Positions 24,416-33,963 of a stretch of 64,000 nucleotides of DNA are shown one piece after another (the first letter of the stretch is position 1; every line of letters starts with the position of its first letter). This DNA comes from Bacteroidota bacterium. GTDB taxonomy: Bacteria > Bacteroidota > Bacteroidia > Bacteroidales > JABHKC01. The notes under the pieces were generated by a model, which worked only from the letters and a program-made list of their open reading frames with translations, was not told the origin of the DNA and searched no databases. The translations under genes and the position numbers were made by a program. The stretch covers positions 1 through 64,000 of the forward strand of contig JABHKC010000045.1 in assembly GCA_018692315.1 (NCBI GenBank), written 5' to 3'.

Positions 24416-26743
24416 ATGTTTGTACAAAAGGAATCTAAAGTAAGCAAATTCGAAATTCATCCGATAAACCTGTCATTTCAAGGGGAATCAAAAGATCTGG
24501 AAAAAGAATTTATTGCTGATTACACCAGTAAATCTTTACAAACAATTCGCATTACTCTTTTAATAGCATCAGTTTTTTATGCAATTTTCGGATTCTTAGA
24601 CGCAAAATTAATTCCAGAGATGAAAAATCTTCTTTGGCTAATTCGATACGCTTTCGTAATTCCATTCATAATCGGTGTTATTTTGTTTTCATATTCAAAA
24701 CACTTTAAAAATTGGATACAACCTATATTATCTTTTACCATGGTTGTAAGTGGAATAGGAATTATTATAATGATAATAATTGCACCTACTCCAATTAATT
24801 ATGCCTACTATGCCGGACTGATATTAATTTTTATGTTCGGTTATATTCTGATAAGATTAAGATTTATATGGGCAAGTTTGGCAGGATGGACAATTGTGAT
24901 TATATACGAACTTATTGCCATAGATAATACTCCTTACGAAATATTTTTAAACAATAATTTCTTTTTTATCAGTGCAAATATTATTGGAATGGCAGTTTGT
25001 TATTATTTCGAATATTATTTAAGAAGAGATTTCTTTCTCGTTAATAAATTAAAAAAGGAGCAAAAGAAAGTCCTGCAAATTAATAATGAATTAGAACAAA
25101 GAGTTGTTGAACGAACAGAACAACTAAAAGTTAGCAACGATGAATTATTGATTGAAGTCAGGAATAAAAGAATTGCTGAGGTTGAGCTTAAAAAAAGCCA
25201 GAAATTTCTGGAAACAATAATAGACAATATACCTGCAATGATTTTTGTGAAAGACACAAAAAATCTTAAATTTATTATATTCAATAAAATTAGCGAAACC
25301 ATTTTAGGATTGAAACGCGAAGAGGTGATAAACAAATCGAATAGTGAAATATTTGCTACAGATTCAGCAGATATTTTTTCGAAGGAAGACCAAAAAATCA
25401 TAGAAGGAGATTGCGAAATAATTGTAGTTGAGGAATATTTCGAAACAAAAAACCACGAAAAAAGACTGTTTCACACAAAAAAACTACCCATACTTTTTGA
25501 AGAGGGCAAACCAGAATACATTTTAGGTATTTCAGAAGATATCACCGACAGAAATCAAAACGAAGAAAATCTGAGAAGTGCTAAAATAAAAGCCGAAGAG
25601 TCCGACAAATTGAAGACAGCATTTCTTTCAAATATGAGCCACGAAATTCGGACCCCAATGAATGCAATAATTGGTTTTGCAGGTCTATTGACCGACCATG
25701 AAATTACGGCAGAAGAAAAAGAATCCTACATTTTTCAGATAAATCAAAACAGTAATGCTTTATTGAATTTAATTGAAGATATTGTTGATATTTCAAAAAT
25801 TGAATCAGGGCAGCTGAAAATCAATATCGACGAATGTTTGATAAACAAAATCATTTTAGACATTTATTCTACATTTTCCGAAAATCAGCAGCTTTTTTCC
25901 GAAAAAAATGTTGAGTTAAAATGGTCAATGGCAAATAGTAATCCAGATTTTTCGATTCGGACCGACACATTCAGGTTACATCAAATTCTGAACAACCTTG
26001 TCGGGAATGCAATAAAATTTACAGAAAAAGGGTCAATAGAATTTGGATATATTCTAAAAGATTCAGATACAATTTTGTTCTACGTAAAAGATACAGGGAT
26101 TGGCATTGCCGATGATAAAATTAGTTATATTTTCGATAGATTCGGAAAAGTTGAATCAGACAAATCCAGACTTTATAGAGGAGCAGGCTTAGGATTAACA
26201 ATTTCAAAGAGCTTAATAGAATTATTGGATGGAGAAATTTGGGTTGAGTCTTCCCTTGGAAAAGGCTCAACTTTTCATTTTACAATTCCAATAAATAAAA
26301 TCGTTATAGTTGAAGGAAAGGCAAAAATATTAGATTTTAAAACCAAGTTTGTTGAAAATACTGATAGTGTTGTTAACATTTGGAACGAAAAACGAATACT
26401 TATAGCAGAAGATGTTGCTTCAAATTTTCAATATGCTAAAGCCGTTTTGAGTCCTACAGGAGCAAATATTGTATGGGCAAAAAATGGCTTCGAAGCAGTT
26501 GAAATTTGTAAAGCCGATGATAGTATTGATTTGATACTCATGGATATACAAATGCCTGAAATAAATGGTTATGAAGCTACTCACAGAATAAAATCCTTTA
26601 GAAAACAACTTCCAATTATTGCTCTGACTGCTTTCGCATTATCTTCTGAAAGAGATGATTGTTTTGCGGAAGGTTGCGACGATTATATGGCAAAACCAAT
26701 CAAAGCTAACAAGCTAATTTCCATTATTAAAAAGTATATATAG
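24416..26743 (+). CDS. Multi-pass membrane PAS hybrid sensor kinase
   Basis: The 775-residue protein starts with an N-terminal block of about six membrane helices (residues 40-200). A coiled coil (ERVVERTEQLKVSNDEL) and a PAS domain with PAC end (about 255-385, FVKDTKNLKFIIFNKISETILG, ILGISEDITDRN) follow. HisKA has phosphoacceptor H409 in SNMSHEIRTPMNAIIGFAGLL, and HATPase_c has NNLVGNAIKFTEKG, DTGIGI and GLGLTISKSL. The C-terminal receiver has D710 in LILMDIQMPEINGYEAT. It lies 118 bases after the broken kinase and is similar in its catalytic part, suggesting paralogues. No output protein is encoded downstream, so phosphorelay partners lie elsewhere. Confidence 0.93.
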   Translation: MFVQKESKVSKFEIHPINLSFQGESKDLEKEFIADYTSKSLQTIRITLLIASVFYAIFGFLDAKLIPEMKNLLWLIRYAFVIPFIIGVILFSYSKHFKNWIQPILSFTMVVSGIGIIIMIIIAPTPINYAYYAGLILIFMFGYILIRLRFIWASLAGWTIVIIYELIAIDNTPYEIFLNNNFFFISANIIGMAVCYYFEYYLRRDFFLVNKLKKEQKKVLQINNELEQRVVERTEQLKVSNDELLIEVRNKRIAEVELKKSQKFLETIIDNIPAMIFVKDTKNLKFIIFNKISETILGLKREEVINKSNSEIFATDSADIFSKEDQKIIEGDCEIIVVEEYFETKNHEKRLFHTKKLPILFEEGKPEYILGISEDITDRNQNEENLRSAKIKAEESDKLKTAFLSNMSHEIRTPMNAIIGFAGLLTDHEITAEEKESYIFQINQNSNALLNLIEDIVDISKIESGQLKINIDECLINKIILDIYSTFSENQQLFSEKNVELKWSMANSNPDFSIRTDTFRLHQILNNLVGNAIKFTEKGSIEFGYILKDSDTILFYVKDTGIGIADDKISYIFDRFGKVESDKSRLYRGAGLGLTISKSLIELLDGEIWVESSLGKGSTFHFTIPINKIVIVEGKAKILDFKTKFVENTDSVVNIWNEKRILIAEDVASNFQYAKAVLSPTGANIVWAKNGFEAVEICKADDSIDLILMDIQMPEINGYEATHRIKSFRKQLPIIALTAFALSSERDDCFAEGCDDYMAKPIKANKLISIIKKYI

Positions 26744-26895
26744 TGCTTCGCTAAGGGTTTACAAACCCTAAACTCAACATTTTGGAATGGAGTTTCTTAT
26801 TGCCTCAAAATAGCTTTCAAGAAAATCGGATTAAACCTAATTTCAAATACGGTATTTATGATATTATAATGGTAGTATAATTTAAAATCTATATC

Positions 26896-27738
26896 ATGAA
26901 AAAACTTAGTTTCCTTTATCCAATTATTGTTTTAGCGAGTTGCGTTTTCATTTTTATAGCTTGCGAAAAAGAAAAAGCCGACTATTCTATTTTATCAGCT
27001 CAAGACAATGCTATTGCAAATAATATTTTCGATGATGTTTTCAGTCAGGCTGACGAAGCAACTAAAAATGCTGATTTGCAACTATACGAAACAAGCAACA
27101 AAATGATTGATACAGGTGGATGCTCAAGCCTTACTATAACACCATTTGACATAATTACATGGCCAAAATACATTACAATCGACTTTGGAAACGCAAATTG
27201 TTTATGCTCCGATTTGAATTACAGACGAGGAAAAATATTGATTGAACTTTCAGACAGATACAAAAATGTAGGAGCAACACATACAATAACTTTCGATGAT
27301 TATTACATTAACAACAATCATGTTGAAGGAGTAAAAACCATTATAAATAATGGAGAAAACACAGATGGAAACTATTTTTTTACTGTGAATGTCTCAAATG
27401 CAGAAATTACAAAACCTGATAGTACAATAATTTACTGGAATGCAAACAGGATAAGAGAATGGATAAATGGTAGCACAACATCCTTGTGGATTTGGGACGA
27501 TGAATATTTAATTTCCGGAATATCATCGGGAATAAATACAGATGGCAAAGAATTTACAATTACAATTATTGAAGATTTAAATATTGCACTTTCATGTCCA
27601 TGGATACGAAGTGGAAGTTTAGAAATTGAGGTTAATAATTCTTCTCCAACAATTACTGTAGATTATGGAAATGGTGATTGTGATGCAAATGCAACAGCAA
27701 TAATTGATGGGAATAATTATCCATTTGTTATGAACTAA
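26896..27738 (+). CDS. Hypothetical lipoprotein
   Basis: The 280-residue protein has a lipoprotein signal with lipobox FIFIAC (Cys 23) followed by EKEKADYS. The body contains repeated beta-rich segments; the pattern WPKYITIDFGNANC is echoed near the end by PTITVDYGNGDC, hinting at two related halves. About six cysteines are present. I recognise no family. It is followed by a strong bidirectional terminator shared with the convergent transporter gene. Confidence 0.7.
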   Translation: MKKLSFLYPIIVLASCVFIFIACEKEKADYSILSAQDNAIANNIFDDVFSQADEATKNADLQLYETSNKMIDTGGCSSLTITPFDIITWPKYITIDFGNANCLCSDLNYRRGKILIELSDRYKNVGATHTITFDDYYINNNHVEGVKTIINNGENTDGNYFFTVNVSNAEITKPDSTIIYWNANRIREWINGSTTSLWIWDDEYLISGISSGINTDGKEFTITIIEDLNIALSCPWIRSGSLEIEVNNSSPTITVDYGNGDCDANATAIIDGNNYPFVMN

Positions 27739-27816
27739 TTTTTGTCTTATAAAGCTGGTTTTTAGCTCCGAAGAGTTTTTTGAGATTAGAATTTCCGGTA
27801 TTATATTTTTAACAAT

Positions 27817-27851
27817 AAAAAAGGGAATAAATTAAATTTATTCCCTTTTTT
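27817..27851. terminator. Strong bidirectional terminator
   Basis: A perfect 16-bp stem (27817-27832 with 27836-27851) around a three-base loop carries a run of six As on the left and six Ts on the right, so it can work in both directions. It lies between the convergent lipoprotein gene and the peptide transporter gene. Confidence 0.9.
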
Positions 27852-27876
27852 CAATATATAAAAATATCTAAGATTC

Positions 27877-29691
27877 TTAGTTTGTTTTCTCTAATCTTTT
27901 CATAATTGCAAAGATAAATGCTGCTGATACGAGACAACATGCAACGAAAATTAACCATAATTGCCATAGGTCTATCTTTCCCCAGAAGCTACTTCCAATA
28001 AATAGAAGCTTATTACCTACCGCTGTTGCCAGTAACCAACCTCCTTGCATCAATCCCTGGAATCTGCCAGGAGCTACTTTTGAAACAAATGATAATCCCA
28101 TTGGACTTAGGAATAGTTCTGCAACAGTTAATATCAGGTAGGTCGAAATTAGCCAGTAAGGCATCACTCTGGATGAGTCAGGAACTGGATTTGATCTGAC
28201 AATTTCTCCAGTCGCTTGATCAACTACTTGGAGTTCATGAGGTGATACCAAATTCAGCGAGCCAACTAACATCACCACAAAACCAACAGCTGCTATAATC
28301 ATACCGTATCCAATCTTTCTTGGGGTGGATGGTTCCTTTCCTTTTTTATTGAGCCATGAGAACACTCCCATTACAAGAAATGTAAGCGTAACAATGAACA
28401 ATGGATTAAAGGATTGGAAAACCTCAGGTGCAATTGGATTGCTGTCAGGATCTGCTTTTGTAAACAGATAGTACACAGAAGAACCTCCAGCTACCAATAA
28501 AGCTCCACCAATTAGGCGTGTATTAAGTTTCTTCCCTTTTCCTAAGACAAGCACTATTCCGGCTAAGAATGCGATAACAGAAAGGATATTTTCTAGCTCA
28601 AAGAACATATAGGTAGCAGGATCAACAGCCTTTGCCGTATAATCTCTTGCGAAGAATGTTAATGTAAGACCATTTTGATGGAATGCCATCCAGAAAAAGA
28701 TTACGACAAAGAATACTAGCAATAATGCTGAAACTCTTGATTTTTCTTCTTTTGTTGAGATTGTTATGATCCAAGTAACAAAAGCAGCAAAAAGTCCGAT
28801 AGCTGCACCTGTTTCAATATCTTTTAAAAGGCTTACACCAAAGGCAACAACGATACCAACCACAACTGCTATAGGAATAGCGAAAGGTTTTTCACTAAAT
28901 GTAATTTTAGATTCAGTAGCTGAGGTTTCTTTTTTTGGTAGGTGCTTGTTGAACACGATATAAACAACCAGAGAAATTACCATTGCAATCGCAGCAACTC
29001 CAAAAGCATAATTATATCCATGTGAGAAAGCATCAAGATAATTATGTGAAAATGAACTTAGATCAGTTACCGGCCCACTCAAACTAACCTGGTCAGCCAA
29101 AGCCTGAAATTGATTTGTATTGTCAAGGCTACCATTCTGGAACTGGTGACACAATGCGGGAAGAGATCCGTCATGTAAGAAATCTTGTGTTTTTAAGAAC
29201 CAATTTCTCATTCCTGTTGCCACAAAAGGAGCAAAAAATGCCCCAACATTGATTCCCATATAGAAAATCATGTATGCAGTGTCTCTTACTTTGTCATACT
29301 TTGGGTTGTCGTACATCTGGCCAACAACAGCTTGTAGATTACCTTTAAACAACCCATTACCAAAGGCTATTATACCTAGTGCAGTAAATGTAATCACTTG
29401 AGGTAAATCAGGAACGGCCATAATAATGTAGCCACCAAACATGATAATTTGTCCAGCCATAATAACAGTCTTGTACTTACGGGTGGCATCTGCCAAAATA
29501 CCGCCAACCAATGCTAATGCATAGATTGCAAAATAAAACCAACTGTAAACATCTCCGGCAATGTCTTCACTCAGACCATATTTGGCCTGAAGAAAAAGTA
29601 CGAGAATTGCCATCATAGTATAAAAACCAAATCGCTCGCCCATGTTGGTAAAAAAAGCTACTAACAAACCCTTCGGGTGTCCTTTCAACAT
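27877..29691 (-). CDS. POT/PTR family proton-dependent peptide transporter
   Basis: The 604-residue inner-membrane protein has the MFS peptide-transporter plan with about 12-14 helices. The N-terminus reads GHPKGLLVAFFTNMGERFGFYTM, the POT motif in helix 1. FGNGLFKGNLQAVVGQMYD, the second PTR signature, and the GINVGAFFAP helix follow. The C-terminal half includes VAELFLSPMGLSFVSKVAP and FQGLMQGGWLLATAVGN. Substrates are presumably di- and tripeptides. In helix 1 the usual ExxER reads NxxER, which may be a clade trait. A promoter with both consensus boxes lies upstream. Confidence 0.92.
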   Translation of the reverse strand: MLKGHPKGLLVAFFTNMGERFGFYTMMAILVLFLQAKYGLSEDIAGDVYSWFYFAIYALALVGGILADATRKYKTVIMAGQIIMFGGYIIMAVPDLPQVITFTALGIIAFGNGLFKGNLQAVVGQMYDNPKYDKVRDTAYMIFYMGINVGAFFAPFVATGMRNWFLKTQDFLHDGSLPALCHQFQNGSLDNTNQFQALADQVSLSGPVTDLSSFSHNYLDAFSHGYNYAFGVAAIAMVISLVVYIVFNKHLPKKETSATESKITFSEKPFAIPIAVVVGIVVAFGVSLLKDIETGAAIGLFAAFVTWIITISTKEEKSRVSALLLVFFVVIFFWMAFHQNGLTLTFFARDYTAKAVDPATYMFFELENILSVIAFLAGIVLVLGKGKKLNTRLIGGALLVAGGSSVYYLFTKADPDSNPIAPEVFQSFNPLFIVTLTFLVMGVFSWLNKKGKEPSTPRKIGYGMIIAAVGFVVMLVGSLNLVSPHELQVVDQATGEIVRSNPVPDSSRVMPYWLISTYLILTVAELFLSPMGLSFVSKVAPGRFQGLMQGGWLLATAVGNKLLFIGSSFWGKIDLWQLWLIFVACCLVSAAFIFAIMKRLEKTN

Positions 29692-29739
29692 AATTATTAA
29701 TTTAAGTTAATATTAAGTAAATTCTCATTTCAAAGTGGG

Positions 29740-29769
29740 CAAATATATAAAGCTTTTTTAAATCTTCAA
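29740..29769 (-). promoter_or_regulatory. Promoter of the peptide transporter gene
   Basis: On the minus strand TTG (29767-29769), 19 bases, then TATATTTG (29740-29747). Spacing and boxes match the Bacteroidota consensus. The ATG is 48 bases downstream. The rest of the 390-base gap to nnr holds only the nnr promoter. Confidence 0.65.
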
Positions 29770-30033
29770 TGAGTTTGATGATATTATCTTGCTTTTGAAA
29801 ATCAACAATTGTTGTATCTCTTCATTAAAGTTTAGATTTGTTCGATATTATGAAAGTTTTTGTAATTTAATCATTATTAGAGCAATAATTCAGAAAGTTC
29901 TCTAATTCAATTAAGCGAGACTTGATTGTTCCTTATGCCAAATGAGCATTTCATAAAATAGAATATGTTTTTTTCAACTATGATAAATAATCTTCACCGT
30001 TAGCCAATTTCAATTAAAAAAACAATCATACTA

Positions 30034-30064
30034 TTGTAAAAACCTGTTAATTTGTTTACATTTG
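30034..30064 (+). promoter_or_regulatory. Promoter of nnr
   Basis: TTG (30034-30036), 20 bases, then TACATTTG (30057-30064), ending 17 bases before the ATG. The -7 box is a perfect TAnnTTTG; the -33 element is minimal. Confidence 0.6.
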
Positions 30065-30081
30065 TGAAAAAAATATGAAAG

Positions 30082-31593
30082 ATGAAAATTTTAGGAACTA
30101 AACAAACCAGAGATGCCGACAAATTTACAATAGAAAACGAACCTATCAAATCGATTGATTTGATGGAAAGGGCGGCTACAAAATGCACAGAATGGATAGT
30201 TAAAAGATTTGATAATCAAAATCGGATAAAGATTTTTGCGGGTAGCGGAAACAATGGAGGAGACGGGCTGGTAATTGCCAGGCAATTAGATGCTTTGAAT
30301 TATCATGTAGAATTATTTTTTATTAAATTTTCGGACCATATTTCTGAAGATTGTTCAGTAAACCTCTCAAGGCTTAGAGAACAAACAAATATAAATATTG
30401 ATGAAATAGAGGAGAATTCTGAATTGCCGCAAATTCTTGATTCCGACATATTAATTGATGCAATCTTTGGTTCAGGATTATCCAAATCTATTGAAGATTT
30501 TCCTGCAAATGTTGTAACGCATTTAAACAAAACCAAAGCAATAATTATTTCTATTGACATCCCATCAGGTTTGTTTGGCGAAGACAATTCCGAAAACTAC
30601 TTTAAAAATATTATTGAAGCAGATTACACACTAACTTTCGAAAGTCCAAAACTATCGTTTCTTTTCTCCGAAAACGAAAGATATGTTGGAGAATGGGAGG
30701 TTTTACCAATAGGTTTGAGCAAAGAATATATTTCGCAAATCGACACAGAATTTTCGTTAATATCAAAAGAGCAGATAAAACCAAAAATTAAAAGAAGAAA
30801 AACATTTGCTCACAAAGGACATTTTGGCCATGCACTTCTCATTGCCGGTGGCTACGGAAAAATTGGAGCTGCTGTTTTAGCTGCCAAAGGATGTTTGCGT
30901 GCAGGAGCAGGATTGTTGACCACTCATATCCCTCGCTATGGCTACGAGATACTTCAAACTTCAGTTCCGGAATCTATGCTTAGCGTTGACAAATACGATA
31001 AAGTAATTTCAAAAGTTAGCATAATCGACAATTTTACAACCATTGGAATTGGACCAGGAATTGGCAGGTCCAGAAATACGCAAATAGCAATAAGAGAACT
31101 TATTGAGCAAGCTAAAGTCCCTATGGTAATAGATGCAGATGCAATAAATATTATTTCTGACAATAAAGACCTTCTTGAAAAAATACCAGAGGAAAGTATT
31201 TTCACACCACACCCAAAAGAATTTGAAAGAATTGCTGGCACGGCTTACGATAATTATTCCAGAATTCAACTTCAAAAAGAATTTGCTCAGAAACAAAAAG
31301 TTTATGTAGTACTTAAAGGTGCATACACTTCTGTTGCCTGCCCCGATGGTTCCTGTTTTTTCAATCCTACCGGAAATCCGGGAATGGCTACCGGCGGTAG
31401 TGGCGATGTGCTGACTGGAATAATATTATCGCTACTTGCTCAACGATATTCTTCGAAAGATGCTGCACTAATCGGTGTCTTTCTTCACGGATTAGCCGGA
31501 GATTTTGCTACCAGCCAGCATGGACAGGAAGCAGTTATTGCCAGTGATATTATCGATAATTTGGGCAAAGCTTTTCAAGAAATAAAAAAATAA
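30082..31593 (+). CDS. nnr: Bifunctional NAD(P)H-hydrate epimerase / ADP-dependent dehydratase
   Basis: This enzyme repairs hydrated NADH/NADPH. The N-terminal YjeF_N epimerase (residues 1-210) shows FAGSGNNGGDGLVIARQL and the conserved ISIDIPSGL. The C-terminal carbohydrate-kinase-like dehydratase (about 225-503) shows GHFGHALLIAGGYGKIGAA, VIDADAINI, FTPHPKEFERI and the catalytic GNPGMATGGSGDVLTGII. Length (503) is standard for the fused form. It begins a co-oriented run with DUF4831, DUF4290 and murA, though gaps of 116-197 bases suggest separate promoters. Confidence 0.95.
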   Translation: MKILGTKQTRDADKFTIENEPIKSIDLMERAATKCTEWIVKRFDNQNRIKIFAGSGNNGGDGLVIARQLDALNYHVELFFIKFSDHISEDCSVNLSRLREQTNINIDEIEENSELPQILDSDILIDAIFGSGLSKSIEDFPANVVTHLNKTKAIIISIDIPSGLFGEDNSENYFKNIIEADYTLTFESPKLSFLFSENERYVGEWEVLPIGLSKEYISQIDTEFSLISKEQIKPKIKRRKTFAHKGHFGHALLIAGGYGKIGAAVLAAKGCLRAGAGLLTTHIPRYGYEILQTSVPESMLSVDKYDKVISKVSIIDNFTTIGIGPGIGRSRNTQIAIRELIEQAKVPMVIDADAINIISDNKDLLEKIPEESIFTPHPKEFERIAGTAYDNYSRIQLQKEFAQKQKVYVVLKGAYTSVACPDGSCFFNPTGNPGMATGGSGDVLTGIILSLLAQRYSSKDAALIGVFLHGLAGDFATSQHGQEAVIASDIIDNLGKAFQEIKK

Positions 31594-31709
31594 ATCAAGC
31601 TTTTAGGAATTATTGCTAATTGAAATAATCTTTCTCAAATTAATAAATAGCTATTATTTTAAAAGTGTACATACAAAAAGTTAGGCTTTAACTCATTAGA
31701 ATCAATACA

Positions 31710-32912
31710 ATGAATCAAATCAAAAAATATTTTCAAAAAAAAATACGTAAGAAACCACTTTTCGGAATTCTGCTATTAATTGCCTTTTCGGGATGTTCAC
31801 CACAAATAAATGTCATAAATATAAAAGACGCAAAAATATCTGAAATTGAGGACAATGTATTTTTCTATTTTTTACCAAAAACAACAATAAAAGTAGAAGT
31901 TGAGGCAGAAAAAACAGATTTTATTGCAGGACCTTATGCAAAATTTGCTGAGAAACTTCTCGGAATAAAAAATATTGACACAACAAATCACTCCGAATGG
32001 AAAATAAATGATTTACAAATTAGTGATTTCAGTAGCCCCGATACCAGCCAAATATATTTGATAGTTTCAAAAAAGAAATCCATTGCCAATAAGATTAATT
32101 TATCTGAGGATGGGCTTATTAAATCTATTAATAGCGAAAACAACACAGAAAATTTTACACGAAGTAATGATGTTTTTCTTGATGAGACAATTGAAAAGAA
32201 AGTTTATTTTACAAAACTTTCGAATACAGAGAATTTTTTCGAAAAAACTCTCAATTCATACAAAACAATAAAAACTGATAGTTCATTTATTCGTGTTCCG
32301 GTTTCAAAAACAGAAATCCACCAAAAAACAGACGAGCAAAAGGCTGAGGAAGTTGTTAAATTGATATTAAAATTGCGAGAAGAAAAAATTGCCTTACTAA
32401 TCGGAGAATACGATATTTTCCCTGAAGGGGCAGCAATGTCAGCAATTATTAATGAATTAAATTCGCTCGAAAAGGACTATATTTCATTATTCACCGGTTA
32501 TACTATTAGCAATGCAGGAACTCAAAAAAGAGTTTACGAAATTTGTCCAAATTCAGCTTTCGAAAACGAAAGATTGTTATTCAAATTTTCTTCAAAAGAT
32601 GGCATTTTAGAGCCAAATAGCAATAATGGTAAAGAAGTGAAAATTGCGTTAGAGGCAATACAATGCAATGAAATATTTGAAGATTATTATTTCAAACAAG
32701 ACACACTGGTAGAGCAAAACAATGGCTTATTCTACAGATTCCCGGCAACTACTAAAGTGAAAATTTCTTACGAACAAAAAGTGATAGCATCAGCAAAACT
32801 TTTGGTTTCGCAATTTGGGGCCGTTTGCAAACTCCCATCATATTTATTATATGAAAACAAAAGTAAGATTGAATTTTATCCTAAATTTGGTTCTTTAAAA
32901 AGCATAAAATAG
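31710..32912 (+). CDS. DUF4831 family lipoprotein
   Basis: The 400-residue protein has a lipoprotein signal (LLLIAFSGC, Cys 31). The body has the DUF4831 landmarks: VFFYFLPKTTIKVEVE, PYAKFAEKLLG, SEDGLIKSIN, a helical VVKLILKLREEKIALLIGEYDIFPEGAAM, and LFTGYT. The family is almost confined to Bacteroidota and its role is unknown; a cell-envelope position is implied by the lipobox. An unusually long positively charged segment (residues 1-16) precedes the hydrophobic core. Confidence 0.75.
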   Translation: MNQIKKYFQKKIRKKPLFGILLLIAFSGCSPQINVINIKDAKISEIEDNVFFYFLPKTTIKVEVEAEKTDFIAGPYAKFAEKLLGIKNIDTTNHSEWKINDLQISDFSSPDTSQIYLIVSKKKSIANKINLSEDGLIKSINSENNTENFTRSNDVFLDETIEKKVYFTKLSNTENFFEKTLNSYKTIKTDSSFIRVPVSKTEIHQKTDEQKAEEVVKLILKLREEKIALLIGEYDIFPEGAAMSAIINELNSLEKDYISLFTGYTISNAGTQKRVYEICPNSAFENERLLFKFSSKDGILEPNSNNGKEVKIALEAIQCNEIFEDYYFKQDTLVEQNNGLFYRFPATTKVKISYEQKVIASAKLLVSQFGAVCKLPSYLLYENKSKIEFYPKFGSLKSIK

Positions 32913-33026
32913 TTAGGGTTTTAAAATTGCATTTTTGAAATTTTAACTCAAATGAAACGCAAATAGTTTATTATCCGAAAATTATTCAAGGAGTTGATTT
33001 TTATTTATTTATTATAATATTCTTAT

Positions 33027-33034
33027 TACTTTTG
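33027..33034 (+). promoter_or_regulatory. -7 box of the DUF4290 gene
   Basis: TACTTTTG fits TAnnTTTG and ends 21 bases before the ATG at 33056. No TTTG is found at the right distance upstream. Confidence 0.5.
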
Positions 33035-33055
33035 CACTACTAAAATTGAATATAT

Positions 33056-33766
33056 ATGGAAAATATGGATTATAATACGTCAAGACCAAAAATTACTGTT
33101 CCTGAATACGGCAGAAATGTTCAACACCTTATCGACAAAATAAAACTAATAGAAACCAAAGAAGAAAGAACAAAAGCAGCTTTTGCAGTAATTCAAGTTA
33201 TGAAAAATATGAATCCCGGTGTGAAAGATACCACCGATTTTCAGCACAAATTGTGGGATCATTTAACCATTATTTCCGATTTCGATTTAGATATTGATGC
33301 TCCATTCGAACTTCCTACAAGAGAAAAAATATATGATAAGCCTGCAAAACTTGACTATTACGAATCAAAAGTCAAGGTAAAGCACTATGGCAAAACCTTG
33401 CAGTTGCTCATCGAAAAAGTTTCGGAATGGGAAGATGGTCCTGAAAGAGAAGAATTGATAAGGGTAATCTGCAATCAGATGAAAAAGAATTATTTAATGT
33501 GGAACAGAGAGTCAATTACAGATTCTATAATTTTTAAGGACTTAAAATATTTGTCGAAAGGAAGACTTATCCCCAAAGAACATATTGTTTTGCTGGATAC
33601 TCAAGAAATATTAGTTAAAGTGAGGAAAAGGAAAAAGCGAATGGAAGCTGAAAAAAAGCCCTCCAAATATAACAAAGAAAGAAGAACTGATAAAGTTATT
33701 TCTGTAGAAAAAGTAATAGATATTACAAATGGCAATTCAGAAAAAAAAGCTGAAAACGCAATGTAA
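33056..33766 (+). CDS. DUF4290 protein, murA neighbour
   Basis: The 236-residue soluble protein has the DUF4290 core: YNTSRPKITVPEYGRNVQ, HKLWDHLTIISDFDLDID, PAKLDYYESKVKVKHYGK and QMKKNYLMWNRE. A basic C-terminal tail (RKRKKRMEAEKKPSKYNKERR) may bind nucleic acid or the membrane. In Bacteroidota the gene regularly precedes murA, as here, suggesting a link to envelope synthesis, but no activity is known. A Met at 33065 could be the true start, since MDYN is a common beginning. Confidence 0.85.
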   Translation: MENMDYNTSRPKITVPEYGRNVQHLIDKIKLIETKEERTKAAFAVIQVMKNMNPGVKDTTDFQHKLWDHLTIISDFDLDIDAPFELPTREKIYDKPAKLDYYESKVKVKHYGKTLQLLIEKVSEWEDGPEREELIRVICNQMKKNYLMWNRESITDSIIFKDLKYLSKGRLIPKEHIVLLDTQEILVKVRKRKKRMEAEKKPSKYNKERRTDKVISVEKVIDITNGNSEKKAENAM

Positions 33767-33963
33767 ATCATAAATTTTGCCTTTTCAAAATGAAAGAAGT
33801 TTTGATAAATTGTTTCAAAAAAATGCGAAATGTCAGGACCTATTTGTAAAATAATTAGTGATTTCTTAAAATATAATATTGCTTTAGATTCAAAAAATAT
33901 TTAATAGAAAGCTATAAAATATATAAAACTCTATATTCATTCTTGTTATAATATTCCAAATTA

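Noticed and set aside
26752-26770. AGGGTTT-AC-AAACCCT hairpin after the second hybrid kinase gene
   Set aside because: The stem is only 7 bp and has no U-tract, too weak to call a terminator.
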